64,000 bases of DNA from Takakia lepidozioides (Eukaryota; Streptophyta; Takakiopsida; Takakiales; Takakiaceae). Where the stretch lies: assembly GCA_030704615.1 (NCBI GenBank), contig CM060733.1, positions 11,532,001 through 11,596,000 of the forward strand, in the 5' to 3' direction. Position 1 is the stretch's first letter; every line of letters begins with the position of its first letter. A program made the translations under genes and the position numbers. Under the pieces are notes generated by a model, which made no database searches, had not been told where the DNA came from, and worked only from the letters and a program-made list of their open reading frames with translations. Below, piece after piece: positions 1-12,000 of the stretch.

Positions 1-666
1 GAGTCCTATGCCACCCCCACTAAGTCCCGCTAAGCTACCACCACCCCTTGTGGAGCCACCCCCACCGCAACCCGGTGTGCGGGGCTCCACCTAGTGATCG
101 CCTCCGCCTCCTTGAGTGCCTTGGGCACTCAAGGGTGCTTCAGCCCCCCATACCTATCGCTGCCGCTGCCCCCACCACAGGGGCAGCCCCTCATGTGTCC
201 CGACCCCCTGCCCTCAAGGCAAAGGGCCGCGACACTTTGCCTCTAATGTATACCTGTTCTGAAGACATTGTCCATGGCTGAGTCTGGTTCAATTGCATTT
301 TAAGCAAGGAGAGCTTTGCCCACTCGCGGAGCCTCTCAACCATCTGCACACTCATTATCAATACAGGCAGTCAGCCATCAGATGGACTAGTATGATTCAA
401 ATAAACTGTGACGATCAAGAGGAGACAACCGGAATCACAAACTCATGAATTCATTGATTTCGAAGTCTAACAAGTAAATGGGTAGGTTGCAATCAGCAAC
501 CCCTCTTTTATGTTTTCTTTCATATACATGAACACCACTCTTACTCTTTAGTCTAATACCACGGTAGAAGTTTCATTAGTGCGTTTCGTTCCACCTGAAT
601 ATCACACGTGTTTGACAACAGCCAGACAGAATCTATTGCACCGGGGTACTGATGGTTTTTAGAGAA
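1..666. other. Gene-free stretch at the left edge
   Basis: I see no supported gene here. The only open frame (48-281, +) is Pro/Ala-rich, matches nothing I recognise, and lies in C-rich low-complexity sequence. Confidence 0.5.
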
Positions 667-1705
667 TTAAGTCAGTTCCATAGAGAGATTCCCACCCGGC
701 TGGGATAGATTAATCCAGAAACCCATGGTTGCAAGCAAAGCATTACACATCGTCGTGGGATATTTTTCCTCTCTTGAGGTGAGAACAGAGATGCACCCAC
801 ATTTTGCATACATGTCAACCTTGGTATTGTTCAGAATGACATTTGGTACAACTCCAGCTCTGAAGATGTCGCCATGGGCATCTTTCCCCTTTTTCATCTA
901 GCTGCCAGGGTAGTGTTCAAAATGACATTTGGTACAATTCCAACTTTGATGATATCCAGGGCTCGATGCACCCACATTTTGCATACATGTCCACCAAGGT
1001 ATTGTTCATAATGACATTTGGTACAATTCCAGCTCTGAAGATGTTGCCATGGACCTCTTTCCCCTTTTCCAGAGCTGCCAGGCAGTGTTCAGAATGACAT
1101 TTGGTACAATTCCAACTTTGATGATACCCCCATGCACCTCTTTGCCCTTGTCCACGGCTCGATGCACCCATATTTTACATACATGTCCACCAAGGTATTG
1201 TCCAGAATGACATTTGGTACAATTCCAGCTCTGAAGATGTCGCCATGGACCTCTTTCCCTTTTACTAGAGCTGCCAGGGCAGTGTTCAAAATGACAATTG
1301 GTACAATTCCAGCTTTGATGATATCCCCATGCACCTCTTTGCCCTTGTCCAGGGCTCGATGCACCCACATTTTGCATACTGTCCACCAAGGTATTGTTCA
1401 TAATGACATTTGGTACAATTCCAGCTCTGAAGATGTCACCATAGACCTCTTTCCCCCTTTCCAGAGCTGCCAAGGCAGTGTTCAGAATGACATTTGGTAC
1501 AATTCCAACTTTGATGATATCCCCATGCACCTCTTTGCCCTTGTCCAGGTCTCGATGCACCCACATTTTGCATACATGTCCACCAGGGTATTGTCCAGAA
1601 TGACATTTGGTACAATTCCAGCTCTGAAGATGTCGCCATGGACCTCTTTCCCTTTTACTAGAGCTGCCAGGGCAGTGTTCAGAATGACAATTGGTACAAT
1701 TTCTT
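667..1705 (-). pseudogene. PPR-derived tandem array (decayed)
   Basis: Read on the minus strand, this region repeatedly encodes PPR fragments such as GKEVHGDI, AGIVPNVI and NTLVDMYAKCGCIE, the same motif sequence as the PPR gene at 30.7-34.1 kb. Frames change every 60-90 codons, so no long protein results. At DNA level it is a tandem array: the 'gctcgatgcaccc' segment recurs near 962, 1154, 1354 and 1552, a period of about 190-200 bp. Each unit keeps two shortened helix segments and lacks the 'MIAGYAQHG...ALETYEQMM' half of a normal PLS triplet. I infer that a PPR gene copy lost part of its triplet and then expanded by unequal exchange. Overlapping frames on both strands are by-products. Confidence 0.8.
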
Positions 1706-1857
1706 CACATGGTACATTAAGAAAAAGCCACACCTTGTGATTGCGGTTGTCCCACCATCGCGAAGGATTTTAAAAACTCATGCCAGCTCTGCTCCGTGCT
1801 GCAAATACAGGGCCGAGTCTAATGAGAGGGCAAAACAAGGCTGAAATAGGTCGAAGG
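1702..1857. repeat. Direct repeat, copy 1 of 2
   Basis: A segment of about 155 bp starting 'cttcacatggtacatta' matches 2150-2312 with point changes and small indels. It directly abuts the end of the PPR-derived array, and copy 2 abuts the second PPR fragment in the same orientation. The pair therefore looks like part of a duplicated PPR pseudogene segment. Confidence 0.75.
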
Positions 1858-1902
1858 AGAAGGTGCCCTCACCACATTGTCCTCAACCTTGTATCATGAC
1901 CC

Positions 1903-2140
1903 ATGGAGGATTCGACTGACCATGAACCCAAGCGGACCTCTTGTGTGTGTTGCTTGCGTCTGTAGTCAGGTAATATCGGATTGGTCTGTGAGAACCACCA
2001 CGGTGCAGCTGAGCGGGCGTCGATTGAAACATGGACTGCTAAGACCAAGCTGATTCTCCCAAGAACCTTGTAAACATCAGGAAGAATACCACATCATGGT
2101 ACTAACAGCCTACAGGAGCCAAGAGCCCACATTTGCAGGA
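1903..2140. repeat. Copy of the 5' flank of the 34-kb PPR gene
   Basis: This stretch aligns by eye with 34261-34530, the DNA just upstream of the PPR gene at 30663-34117. Shared blocks include 'ggacctcttgtgt', 'ggattggtctgtga' and 'tgcagctgagc'. Position and orientation relative to the PPR sequence are the same in both places. The left-hand debris is thus a duplicated PPR gene plus its upstream region, and not merely scattered PPR motifs. Confidence 0.75.
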
Positions 2141-2149
2141 TGGACAAAC

Positions 2150-2312
2150 TTCTTCACATCGTACATTAAAAAAAAAAGCCACAACTTGCGATCACGGTTG
2201 TCCCACCATCGTGAAGGATCTGTAAAAAAACTCATGCCAGCTCTGTTCCGCCGAGCAATTTGGGGCCGAGTCCGATGAGAGGGCAAAACAGGCTGAAACA
2301 GGTCGAAAAAGA
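2150..2312. repeat. Direct repeat, copy 2 of 2
   Basis: This is the second copy of the segment at 1702-1857, about 450 bp downstream, with an A-run expansion near 2167. It runs straight into PPR-coding remnant sequence at about 2313. Confidence 0.75.
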
Positions 2313-2800
2313 ATTAGGCTCGCACATGCATTGCATCTACAAACGAACTTGACCAAGTCTGTCTTTACTCATAGGTCTCCAATGCCTCCATCCCGCATCC
2401 ATGCTGGGGCATATCCCGCGATTATCGCACTCCAGGACACGACTTTCGTTCAGCCATATTCTCAAACACTCCTTTTGTATCCTCAATACTGCCACATAGA
2501 TGTCTCTGTTACCTGTTTCTGGATACCCTAAATTTGACAATGTCACCATGGACCTTTTATATATCCTTTTCCAGGGCTGCCAGGCTCGCACACGCATTGC
2601 AAACACAAACGACCGTGATCCGGCTGGCTTCACCCCTTCCCGCATTATTTGCTCATACGTCTCCGAAGCCTCTATACCAAGCCCACGCTGTGCATATCCT
2701 CGCCGTTCCTGCAACATTTGCTCAAGAATAGCTCTGCAAAGCCTCCATCCCACGCCCTTGAATATCCTGCGATCATCGCGCTCCATGCTCTCGGCTCTAT
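2313..2800 (-). pseudogene. PPR gene fragment (about 1.5 PLS triplets)
   Basis: On the minus strand the motif ETYEQIMREGVKP and decayed neighbours (AYPRRSC, IFKGVGWRL and similar in shifted frames) match the triplet unit of the 30.7-34.1 kb PPR gene. At DNA level both 2313-2490 and 2530-2780 follow that roughly 303-bp unit, with many substitutions and frameshifts. No start, DYW domain or long frame survives. I call it a pseudogene remnant of the same duplication as 667-1705. Confidence 0.75.
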
Positions 2801-3144
2801 ACTAAGAAAATGCGCAGGAGACCAAAAAAAATGAGAAATCCTACAAATAACTTTTTGAATTTTGTAACCTTTTGGCTACCAAGCTTGCACTAGAAGTCAT
2901 TCCGGCGACTGTTGGTGGTAAGCTTGCGCTGGTCAATCATCGTTGACCGCCCTTCCGTCTCGTGCGGAGCCATGCAGTCATGATGACGTCTACCAACGTA
3001 GTCGCTCAGAGGATTACGTAGTCACACAGTCATTTCAACGACTACGTGAAGCCCCATTTGGTCCAAACATACATGGAAGTCATGGTCAAAGTCAGGAAAA
3101 CCATGACCACCGTGGCCTGGCAGTCAGATATACCGCGTTATGTT

Positions 3145-3205
3145 GTAGTGACCCCACAACTACATCCAACGTGGTATGTGCCCAATACCACTGGGCTACA
3201 TGCAG
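3145..3205 (-). repeat. tRNA-derived SINE head, copy 1
   Basis: The reverse complement reads 'GTAGCCCAGTGGTA', a good RNA polymerase III A-box, at 3187-3200. A weak B-box-like segment lies at 3145-3155. The roughly 55 bp between resemble the second copy near 19435-19492, including 'TGGGCACATA'. No complete tRNA cloverleaf is evident, so this is more likely a SINE head than a tRNA gene. Confidence 0.5.
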
Positions 3206-4410
3206 GTTGTCGATGTTGGAATGAAAGAGCGAGGTTGCTGGTTTGGCATCTTGGTCCCACCCTAGTAAGTTGGGGTCGTTGTTTAGACCGATCACCTTTT
3301 TAATCAACAATAGGGGTGTGTTGAGTATATGGGGTGGTTTGTGTTTGGTGGTATAACGTGCAAGAATATTAAGCTGTATAGGGTTGTTAGTGTAGATGGT
3401 ACATCTATTTGCATGGAGGCTATAATAGTCCTTAACCTTGATGATCAAAATGTGTGGACTTAAGCGTGTGACCTGCAACAAGCTGAGTCGTTTAAGAGAG
3501 TCATGCATATGGTTTTTGAGAACCTTGCAACTATGGCCAACACCGAGACATATTGGGATATGCCACTAATCGTGGATGAGAGTATTGACTGGGGATCTGG
3601 AGATTCAACCCTGGGGACTATGTGTATCTGCAGCAGACAACACCTACAACCAGTGTGTGTGACAAATGCTCAAAGGGGTGGCACACGTCCAAATCAAATT
3701 TTGTGGCCAAAAACTAAATACGTACTCGCCTCACAACTCTTTGGTACTTCCCCACTTTTTCTCGCATTACAATAAGGACCCAACATTGCCAAACAACCAA
3801 GACATGAAGTAGCCATCGCGTAGAAAGAAAAGAGAGAAAGAAAACCATAATACATTTTCTAGAAGACCATGCGGATGGGATGGTCGGAAAGATAGATGGA
3901 AAAATGGGTGATGGATGGAAATGGTGAGAGATGGAAAATGAGATGGTTGGCTGTCATGTCATGGCAGCCATGGTAGAGCATACTAGACATGTGACATATG
4001 CAAAACATGCCCTAAACCAAACCGGGACACTTATTATTAGGCATTGGGGTGAACAAGGACCCCGCCACGATGTGAGTGCATTGAACTCCATGGACCTTTG
4101 TAGAGGTAGGCGTCCCCTTCAGTGATTTTTTTCTTAAATTTGAAAAATAGCACGAGTGGCTACAAGAAATAGCTATATATTCTGTTCATCCATTGAAATT
4201 TTGGATAGAGTCATCCTCCTATTTTCTTCCATCCATTTATATCATCCACATTTGGCGAATTCATCCATTGTTTTTTTTTTCCTTGTAGAAGTTTGGCGAT
4301 TTCATCCATGAAAAAATTGGGAATTTACGACAGAATATTCTATTTTAATGTTTTGAGGTCGCCATTTGGCGATTTTTCGCCAAGAAAAAAAACACTGGTC
4401 CCCATATGAA

Positions 4411-4477
4411 TTGGATTAGTCCCAAGGGTCCCCTTGGGACTAATATAGTCCCCTTAGCCCCAATAGTCCTAATCCAA
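4411..4477. repeat. Nested palindrome
   Basis: A perfect 14-bp inverted repeat, ATTAGTCCCAAGGG (4415-4428) and its complement (4431-4444), has only 2 bp between the arms. An outer pair, TTGGATTAG (4411-4419) and CTAATCCAA (4469-4477), shares the same motif. It could be a cruciform-forming site or the end of a small DNA transposon. No ORF crosses it meaningfully. Confidence 0.8.
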
Positions 4478-5106
4478 GTCATACATAAGCGCATGCGGCA
4501 TGGATGGTGCATGATGGATGATGGGGCGACATTCAACGAGTATGTACTATGCTCTCTGCTGCCTTGCGTTTCTTTGTCTACAAGTAGCCAAAGTGTTAAT
4601 TGAGCAACTGGCATCTTGCTTCTCGCTTTTGTCTTCGAGACCCTACTTGTCTTTGCTGCGTTTCTCTGGATGCCTGCCTTGATAATTGTAAGCACCTATT
4701 GCCCTTTCCGCTCCTTGTTTCTTCACACCACTTCGTATGTTTCCTGTCCTCTATGGTCTCCTGCTTGAACAGAAAATTTTCTTTGCTAATGCCTTTGTAA
4801 CTGGAATGCTTGACCTTGTGAGTCAAGAGGCATCGAGATAATCACAGTGGTGACTGGATCCAAATTAAGGTATGGGCTGCCAGTATCTACTTCTTCTGCT
4901 TCTGCTGCTCATGCTTCATGCTGCATACGAGATTTCCCGGGGCGACATAGGGGATGGAGGGTAAGGTATGCTAGGGGATGCAGATGGAGACCTAATGTAG
5001 AGGCCTTCATGGTTGAGGGCGGAGAGAATATTTGCTAGGGTTTTACTTGGTCAAATTACTTCACTCAGTGGCCCATGCCTGCTTTAGTTGCACAAATGAA
5101 CCTTTG

Positions 5107-5110
<4 letters not shown>

Positions 5111-5174
<64 letters not shown>
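5111..5174. repeat. (AG)n microsatellite
   Basis: This is a 64-bp run of AG dinucleotides with a single interruption (gcgag) near 5167. It generates spurious Arg-Glu and Ser-Leu repeat frames on the two strands. Confidence 0.97.
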
Positions 5175-6014
5175 TTTGCAGACGGGGACAAAGCGGGGAA
5201 CAGAAATAGGGAAGGGTTGGGTTTGTCTTAGAAGGACGCTGACCGAAACTATGAGCAGGGGATGATATTGGCGCCATCCAGTGCAAAATCTACAATTGTG
5301 TATGTGCGCTGCGTCGACGCCCTCTATATACTTTCTTCTGGGACAGCGCTCTTGTTGGCAGGAAAGAAGGAAGAAAAGTGAAGGAAATCGACCCAGTTCC
5401 CCTCCTTTAGCTTTAGAGCTTCCTTGCTTTCTCCTCCCCTCTCTCTACTGTGCTAGCCAGCTTCTTCTATATGACTCCCCCTGAGGACCGCGGAAATCGC
5501 AACAGTCTTTTTTTCTCCTTGTATTTTATCTGCAGCTGCTGGTCGTTAAGAGAAGCTGGTTTTGAGATTGCCCTCCGTCAAACTATTCAGAAGTTTGTCG
5601 TCTGCTGAGTGTAAAGGGGCGTGACTATGAAAATAACTTTTGAAGGGGTTTCACTTGTAAGTTAAGGTAGTTTACGCGGCTTTGAAAGCCTCTGAAGGAT
5701 CAGCGGAGTAGTTTTACCAAGTTGTGGTTCAAGCAGCAGTTGACTGGTTCTTACCAGGACAGAGGGAAGCATCTTTATAGGGTGTGCTTTGGAAGATATT
5801 CTGTCTGGTTTCACATCATCATGGATAGAATTTTCACCCATATGCTTCCCTTCAAACCTCTTGAGCTTCCTAATCATTGATGATGAAGTTGAAGGTGTAT
5901 GATACAGAGATATAGTGAGAGAGAAGATCCAGAGAGAGATAGAGAGCGACTTAAAGAGAGTAACAGGTAGAGATACTGGAGAGAGGGTGGGGTAGTGAGA
6001 GAACCGAGAAGAGA
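5175..6014 (+). other. Spacer and probable 5' UTR of the SURP/G-patch gene
   Basis: There is no supported coding frame. The last 130 bases before the start at 6015 are GA-rich (repeated 'gagagaga'-type motifs from about 5908), typical of a plant 5' leader. I cannot place a TATA box or transcription start with confidence. Confidence 0.4.
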
Positions 6015-9000
6015 ATGGGCAGCCCTTTTCCTAATGATGGCTCATTTTTGGAGAGGTTCAAACTCCTTCAACAAGGCCAAGTGTCCCCTGAGTCTGTGAA
6101 AACCAACGACCCTGTTCTAAAAGGGAGTATAGCATCAAACTCTCCTTCCAGCTTTCAGAGTACCCCAGCTGCTTCCCAAGGTGCCACAGGAAAGGGTGCT
6201 GCTCTTGCAAATGGGAAATTGGCATTCAGTCTGAAGCAGAAATCCAGGCTCTCTGTGAATGCACTAAAGCTTGGTTCTGACGAGGAGGAGGTAGAGGAGA
6301 TGGGCAGTCAAGATGCTGATAGGCAAGGGAAAAGGCTAAAGACAGAGAAGGCACCCAGTTCCGTGTTGGCTGACTTCAAGGACTCAGGTACTGGTTTTAC
6401 CTCTTGTCAAAATTTATTTTCACTATTGGATGTGTGTTGATGCTCTGAATGTTTGAAGCAGGTCTAGTAGGGCTGTTGGTATTCAGGGAGGGTTGTTAAA
6501 GTTGGACGAGTGAAGCACTTCAAGCTCCTTGAGTTGTTTGAATGGTTTCCCTATGTCCTGGTCATAGTCTTGGCAGCTCCCATTTTTGCTGTTGCAGAAA
6601 AGGTATGTATGAGTCAGAACAGAGGGTATGCATGTGTTGCTCTGGAAACTATGACGTGTTGGTGATTTTATTTACCCTACCTTTTTGGGGAATGTTCTCT
6701 TAATCAAGTCTGTTATGCTAGTGTGTTTCCAAGGATCTTTCTCAAGGAATTGTCAAAGAGGTTTGTAATCTATGGTTTAATGGCCTCTATTGATGGATAC
6801 TTTGCAGTTCCTCCTCCACCCAGTGATTTAGAAGTGAGAAAGGTGGCTGACAAGCTGGCCAGTTTTGTGGCCAAGAATGGTCGCCAATTTGAAAATATCA
6901 CCCGACAAAAAAATCCTGGCGATACTCCTTTTCGGTAGACTTCGCTCTTTTATTGGCCTCTGTGTGAGTGGATATTGTCGCCATGATTTGCCGTTATGCG
7001 TTGAACAAGACTCTCTACCTTGCGTTTGAGTCTGTACAGTCTTAAAACATATCTATCTTTGTCAGGGAGTTCATTTCAGTTTCAAGAGGCTGTGGAGTTT
7101 GGTCGTCCCTTAGCTTAAGCATTGATTTCTGTTCCACCATGTCATGGTGGGTAGTCTGGCCTTAGCAGTCAAATTGAATATCCTCGCTTTTGCTGGTACT
7201 CTGAATGCCAATAAGCAAGAGAAATAGACCGTGATAACTAAACAAATGTGGGTGCAGATTTCTGTTTGATCTTGAGGGTGCAGACTATAAATACTATGAG
7301 TATTGCATTGCGGAGGAAGAGCTAGCCCTTGCATCGAAGTCGCATGACCTCCAACCTTTCCCCACAGGTCTGTCCTATTGATCCTGAGTAGGTGAAAAAA
7401 AACTACTGGTGTCTGAAGAATGAGAGTAGAGACTGCAACCTGTAGAGTCGCCTTTGTGGTCCAGTGTGTGCTTTCCTTTGTTTCATATTGCTCATCAGTA
7501 CCTTGTATGTTTGACATCCGTGTCTCAATTGTGGCTGTCTCTGGTTCTCTTTGTCCGTGATTTCCTGTGTGATAACTGTGAAATTATCAGCAAGGAATTT
7601 TAGTCTACATGCGTACAGAGGGAGCCCTTAGTGTGGATGCTGATAAGCTCAATTGTGCTGATTCGTCGCCAAAGGCCACGTTGTCTTATTAGTAGACTTT
7701 AATGCCCGGGTGGAAAGGGTCTACAATAGGATGACATCATTGGGGCTTTTTGGCGAGGATGAGCATAATTCCAACGGCAAGCGGCTTATCAATTGCCTAG
7801 AAAATCTTCAGCCTTTGACCTTGAGCAATAGTGCAAATGAAGACCCCTTGCAGTAGACTCGGAAAAACCGCAAACTAGGGAACAGTCCATTGTGGTTTAT
7901 ATCATAGTGGATAAGGAGTTGTTTCCTGAGTTTGCGAAAGTGCTGGTCAACAATATTGGTACTTCTGACCACTTTCTTGTCTGGACTGTGATAAAAAGGT
8001 GTATTCTTAATTCTAAGAGATCTGTGAAATGTCCAATTCGAAAGTGGCGCATAGGAAAACTCTGGGGGGAAGAGGTCAAGATATAATACTTCCAGGCCTT
8101 GAAAGAGGCTCTCCCACCTTTTATCCAATTGTTTCCAGATCTCGCCTCTTACTTGGGGGTGATGGTTCTGATGGCATTGTCAACGAGCTAATTAAGCATG
8201 GTGGCAATCATATGGTAGAGGGCCCATGACCTCCTCTTTAACCTTATTTGGAAGACTGAAAGAATACCCAGCTGTGGCATTACACTTCTTTTGCAGCTTG
8301 CAAACTGTTTTGTAGGATAATAAGCAGCTGTCTCAAGGCTGATTTGGAGTCTAGAAATGTTTTCCATGAAGGTCAGGCTTCCGGAGAAATAGGGGCTGCA
8401 TGAACCATATCTTTACCTGAAGCCAGACTACTCAGGTAAATAAAAAGAAGGAAAACCCACCTTTTTCCTGGATGTAAAAAAGGCTTATGACACAGTATGG
8501 CGTGACCTTTGTCTGTGGTCTTCTGGGGTCAGGGGAAAGATGTGGAGGATGGTTCACAATATGTATGCAAACACCAAAGCTGTGTTATGCTCAATGACCA
8601 GAAGTTCTTTGACATTGACCAAGGTGTAGCTCAAGGCTGTACCCTGGTCTTCAATGTTTTCATTAATCAGCTCTGAAGATGTGGAAAGCCAGGGATTTGG
8701 GTTAAAGGTGGGTGATGCCACCATACCAGCTTCTTATGTTTGCGGATGTGGGGCTAAGGTATACCCCATCCAATCTTCAGGAGTTGATTGATTGTGCAGA
8801 GAGGTACTTTGACCTGTGGAGGCTAGAAGCCAATGTTAGTAGATGTGTGGTGGTGGCCTTCAGGATCTGAATTGTGCCTCTTTCCTACATATCTCTTGGT
8901 GTTGAGTTTCCCTCTATTAACTGGGATGCACGCCTACAAAAAGTGGTTTAAACAGCTAAACGGAAAGCTTTAGTTAGGTGTCATTCAGTTTCAAGTTAAA

Positions 9001-12000
9001 AGGGGACCATGCTTTGCAATTTTATTAGGCCTACCTTGGAGTAGCTGCTGTGTGGGTTGGCAACTCCAACCATGCTAGAACTTTAGAATCCTTTCAACTT
9101 TTGGTGCTCAAAGAGAGCATGTCAAAGTGCTCTAGAACAGCTAAGGTGGCTGTTTGGGGTGAGCTAAGTACAACCCTTGAGCCCTCAACATGATGAGTTC
9201 AAGGCTACATGGTGGGTCAGTTGAATCGCATGCCTGATACCAGATACCCTAAGATGATCAACTCTATTTCTTGGAAGGAAGACTGTCCTGTTAAACAGCT
9301 ACATCCTGGCGGAAAAGGTGAGAGGACATTTTCAAATACCTTGATCCTGCTAGATGAAGCTGACTTGGAGGTTGAAGTGTCAAAGGCCATGTCGGAAGTA
9401 CAAAGAATGTCCGAACAAAACGAAGCTAGGCATAAAACTTGTTTCCAGTTTGTGACATGGGTGAGGACCTGAAGGATGATCTAAAGGGCCGACCTACCCT
9501 CGGCACTAGACTGTAATTTAAACTCAGGGTGGGGAGTCTTCCTTGAACAATAACGGATGCAGAGAGGAAAGAGAGATTGTCAATGCCTGATGTGCCTGCA
9601 GTCTGAAGACAATATCCATTTTCTGAGACAAGGTCCACGGTATTCTGATCAGAGAGCGACCCTCTTCAGGACCATGAAGAACATAGTCCCTGCGCCTCTG
9701 TTCACCAACTTAAAAAATCTCAGGCTGAGCCTAAAGCCTGGCCCCATTGGAGTCTAATTGCTGGGCAGCTTACACACAGCAGATTCATGCTTCTGTGAAT
9801 GGACTTCTAGAGGAAATCTGGAAAGCCAGAACCAATTGCTTATACCAAGGTAAGTCCCACTACTGGAGTGAGCCCCTTATAAAGGTGTTGCCTGTTCCCT
9901 CTTGTTCTTCCCAAACTGGGCACGGGGTCTATGCCCACAAAGCTGTAACAAATGTTCATGGGGACATTCTCTCAACATGGCAGATTGATGCTTATGTGAA
10001 GGGCTTTCTCGAGGACATCTGGAAAGCCTGAACAAATTGTTTATAATATCAAGGTAAGTCCCACTGCTGGAGTGTCTGTTCCCTTTCTTCCACCCAAACT
10101 GGGTGCCGGGTCTACGGCCACATGGCTCTGGCAAACAACGTCACACTCTCTGTCTCTCTGTCTAAGGAATTTTGCCTCATTGTGGCAGTGTGCTTTTGTC
10201 TCTTGTATCTCATCCATATATCTGGCAGCCCTCCCTAACCCTGTCTATAATGACATGTTGTCAACTCAGTTAGTGAGGGCAGCATTGCATCACGCCAGCA
10301 AAGCAGCCAACCGAAGAGAGGGGCACAGCATCAGACTAGGTACCACACACCAACGTCTGCTCTTTATTCCAATGGGGCGGACGGTCGAAGGAGGCCCTCA
10401 CGTCACTCAAGCTCTTCTCAGGATTACTCTCGAGGTACGAGTGGTATTTGCCTTCATCTGGTCTCTTTATCAGTCTCTGTTTACCTCAATAACTCTGAGG
10501 GGTCAACTCTGAGGTTAAGAAAACCATGCTTTGTCGCGTTATTAGACCTGCCTTGGAGTACGGATCTGCTATATGGGTTGATAACTCCAACCAGGCTAAG
10601 TCTCTAGAATCCATTCAAGTGGGGGTGCTTAAGGAGTGTATGTCAGCATGCTCCAAAACAGCCAATGTGGCTGTTGGGGTGAGTTTGGCATTCCGTCCCT
10701 AAGCTCCCGACGAGATGAATTCAAGGTCAGATGGTGGGGTCAGCTGCAACATATGCCCAACACCAGATATCCTAAGTTAATCGACTCTATATCTTGGAAA
10801 CAGGACCGCCCTGTCAAACAGGCTAAGTCCTGGCAGAAGAGAGTAGAAGAGATTCTCAAGGACCTGGACCTGGATCCGCAAGTCTTGACCCTGCTGGATA
10901 AATCTGACTTAGAGGCTGTAGTGTCCTCAGCCATGTCTGTTGCCATGAGATTGTCTAATGAAAATGAAGTTAGGCAGAAAACTTCCCTGAACTTGTTTCC
11001 AGTCTGTGACATGGGGGAGGACATCTTGGATGACCTCAAGGGTCTACCCACTCTCGGCACTAGACTGAAATTTAAACTCAGGGCAGGAAGCCTACCTTTG
11101 AACAGCAAACAGAAGCAGAGAGGAAAGGGAGAGTGCAATTGCCCGTTGTGTGGGCAATCTGAAGACAGTATTCATTTTCTGATACACTGTCCAGGGTTCT
11201 CTCACCAAAGAGACGCTCTCTTCAAATCTATTAAGGGAATTGTGCCTGTACCCCTGTTTACCAACTTTGAAAGTCTCGAGGCTGAGCCAAAAGCCCAGGC
11301 CCTCCTGAGGCCTAGTTTTTGGGCAAATCACACACAGCAGATTGATGCTTGTGTGAAGGGATTTCTAGAGGATATCTGGAAAACCCGGATTAATTCTTTA
11401 TATGGAGGTAAGTCTTACTACCAACGTCAGCCCCTGACAGAGGTAGGTTCTGTCCCTTTTGTTCCCGCTCAAACTGGGCGCGGGGTCAATGGCCACAAGG
11501 CTACGGCAAACAACGTCTTATGAGTACAATGTTTACCTCAATAAGAGAACTGAGTACTGAGAATGCTCTGGTGATGATTGGTGGGTTACTGGAACAGAAA
11601 ACCATCAGTCCTTTGCAAATGACTCGGTAGCGATGATGGAGTTCTACATGAAGAAAGCTGCACAGGAAGATCTATGCAAGCCTTCCAAGCACTCTAAGGA
11701 TGAAATGCCTCCACCCCCTTCCCTTCATACCTCCCCACGTGAGTCCATGACCCTCACCTGTACCAAAAAAGAAAATTCATGGGTCTCGAGGAATATGAGT
11801 GCTATGATTTGTTAATCCTTACAGGGCAATTTGGATCCTTCAACTTGTTGTGGCTGATTCCTGTGGATCGTAGTAGTGTATGCATGAGAAAGCTTTTCAT
11901 GTCATTTTGTTGTGAGTGGCATGGAATAAGTATTGTTGGCTGGTGTGGAGTGAACGACTTTCTTGTTTTCTTGAGAGGGCTAACAAACATATCTGATTCC

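Larger units (their letters stand above)
2801..5110. other. Intergenic stretch with small repeats
   Basis: No coding gene can be supported. It holds a tRNA-like SINE head (3145-3205), purine-rich 'gatgga' runs near 3870-3930, a 7-bp stem 'ttggcga/tcgccaa' near 4363-4380 and the nested palindrome at 4411-4477. Open frames here are short and unlike known proteins. Confidence 0.5.

Noticed and set aside
667-1705. CRISPR-like regularly spaced repeats
   Set aside because: The units are PPR-derived, directly adjacent without unique spacers, and in a plant nuclear context.
1132-1740. 202-codon plus-strand frame over the left PPR array
   Set aside because: It is the antisense frame of a tandem repeat. 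Its apparent protein repeats come from the DNA repeat.
3145-3205. A functional tRNA gene
   Set aside because: Only the A-box half looks tRNA-like. The B-box is degenerate and no acceptor stem pairs.
5032-5286. Arg-Glu and Ser-Leu repeat proteins on the two strands
   Set aside because: They are products of the AG microsatellite at 5111-5174.
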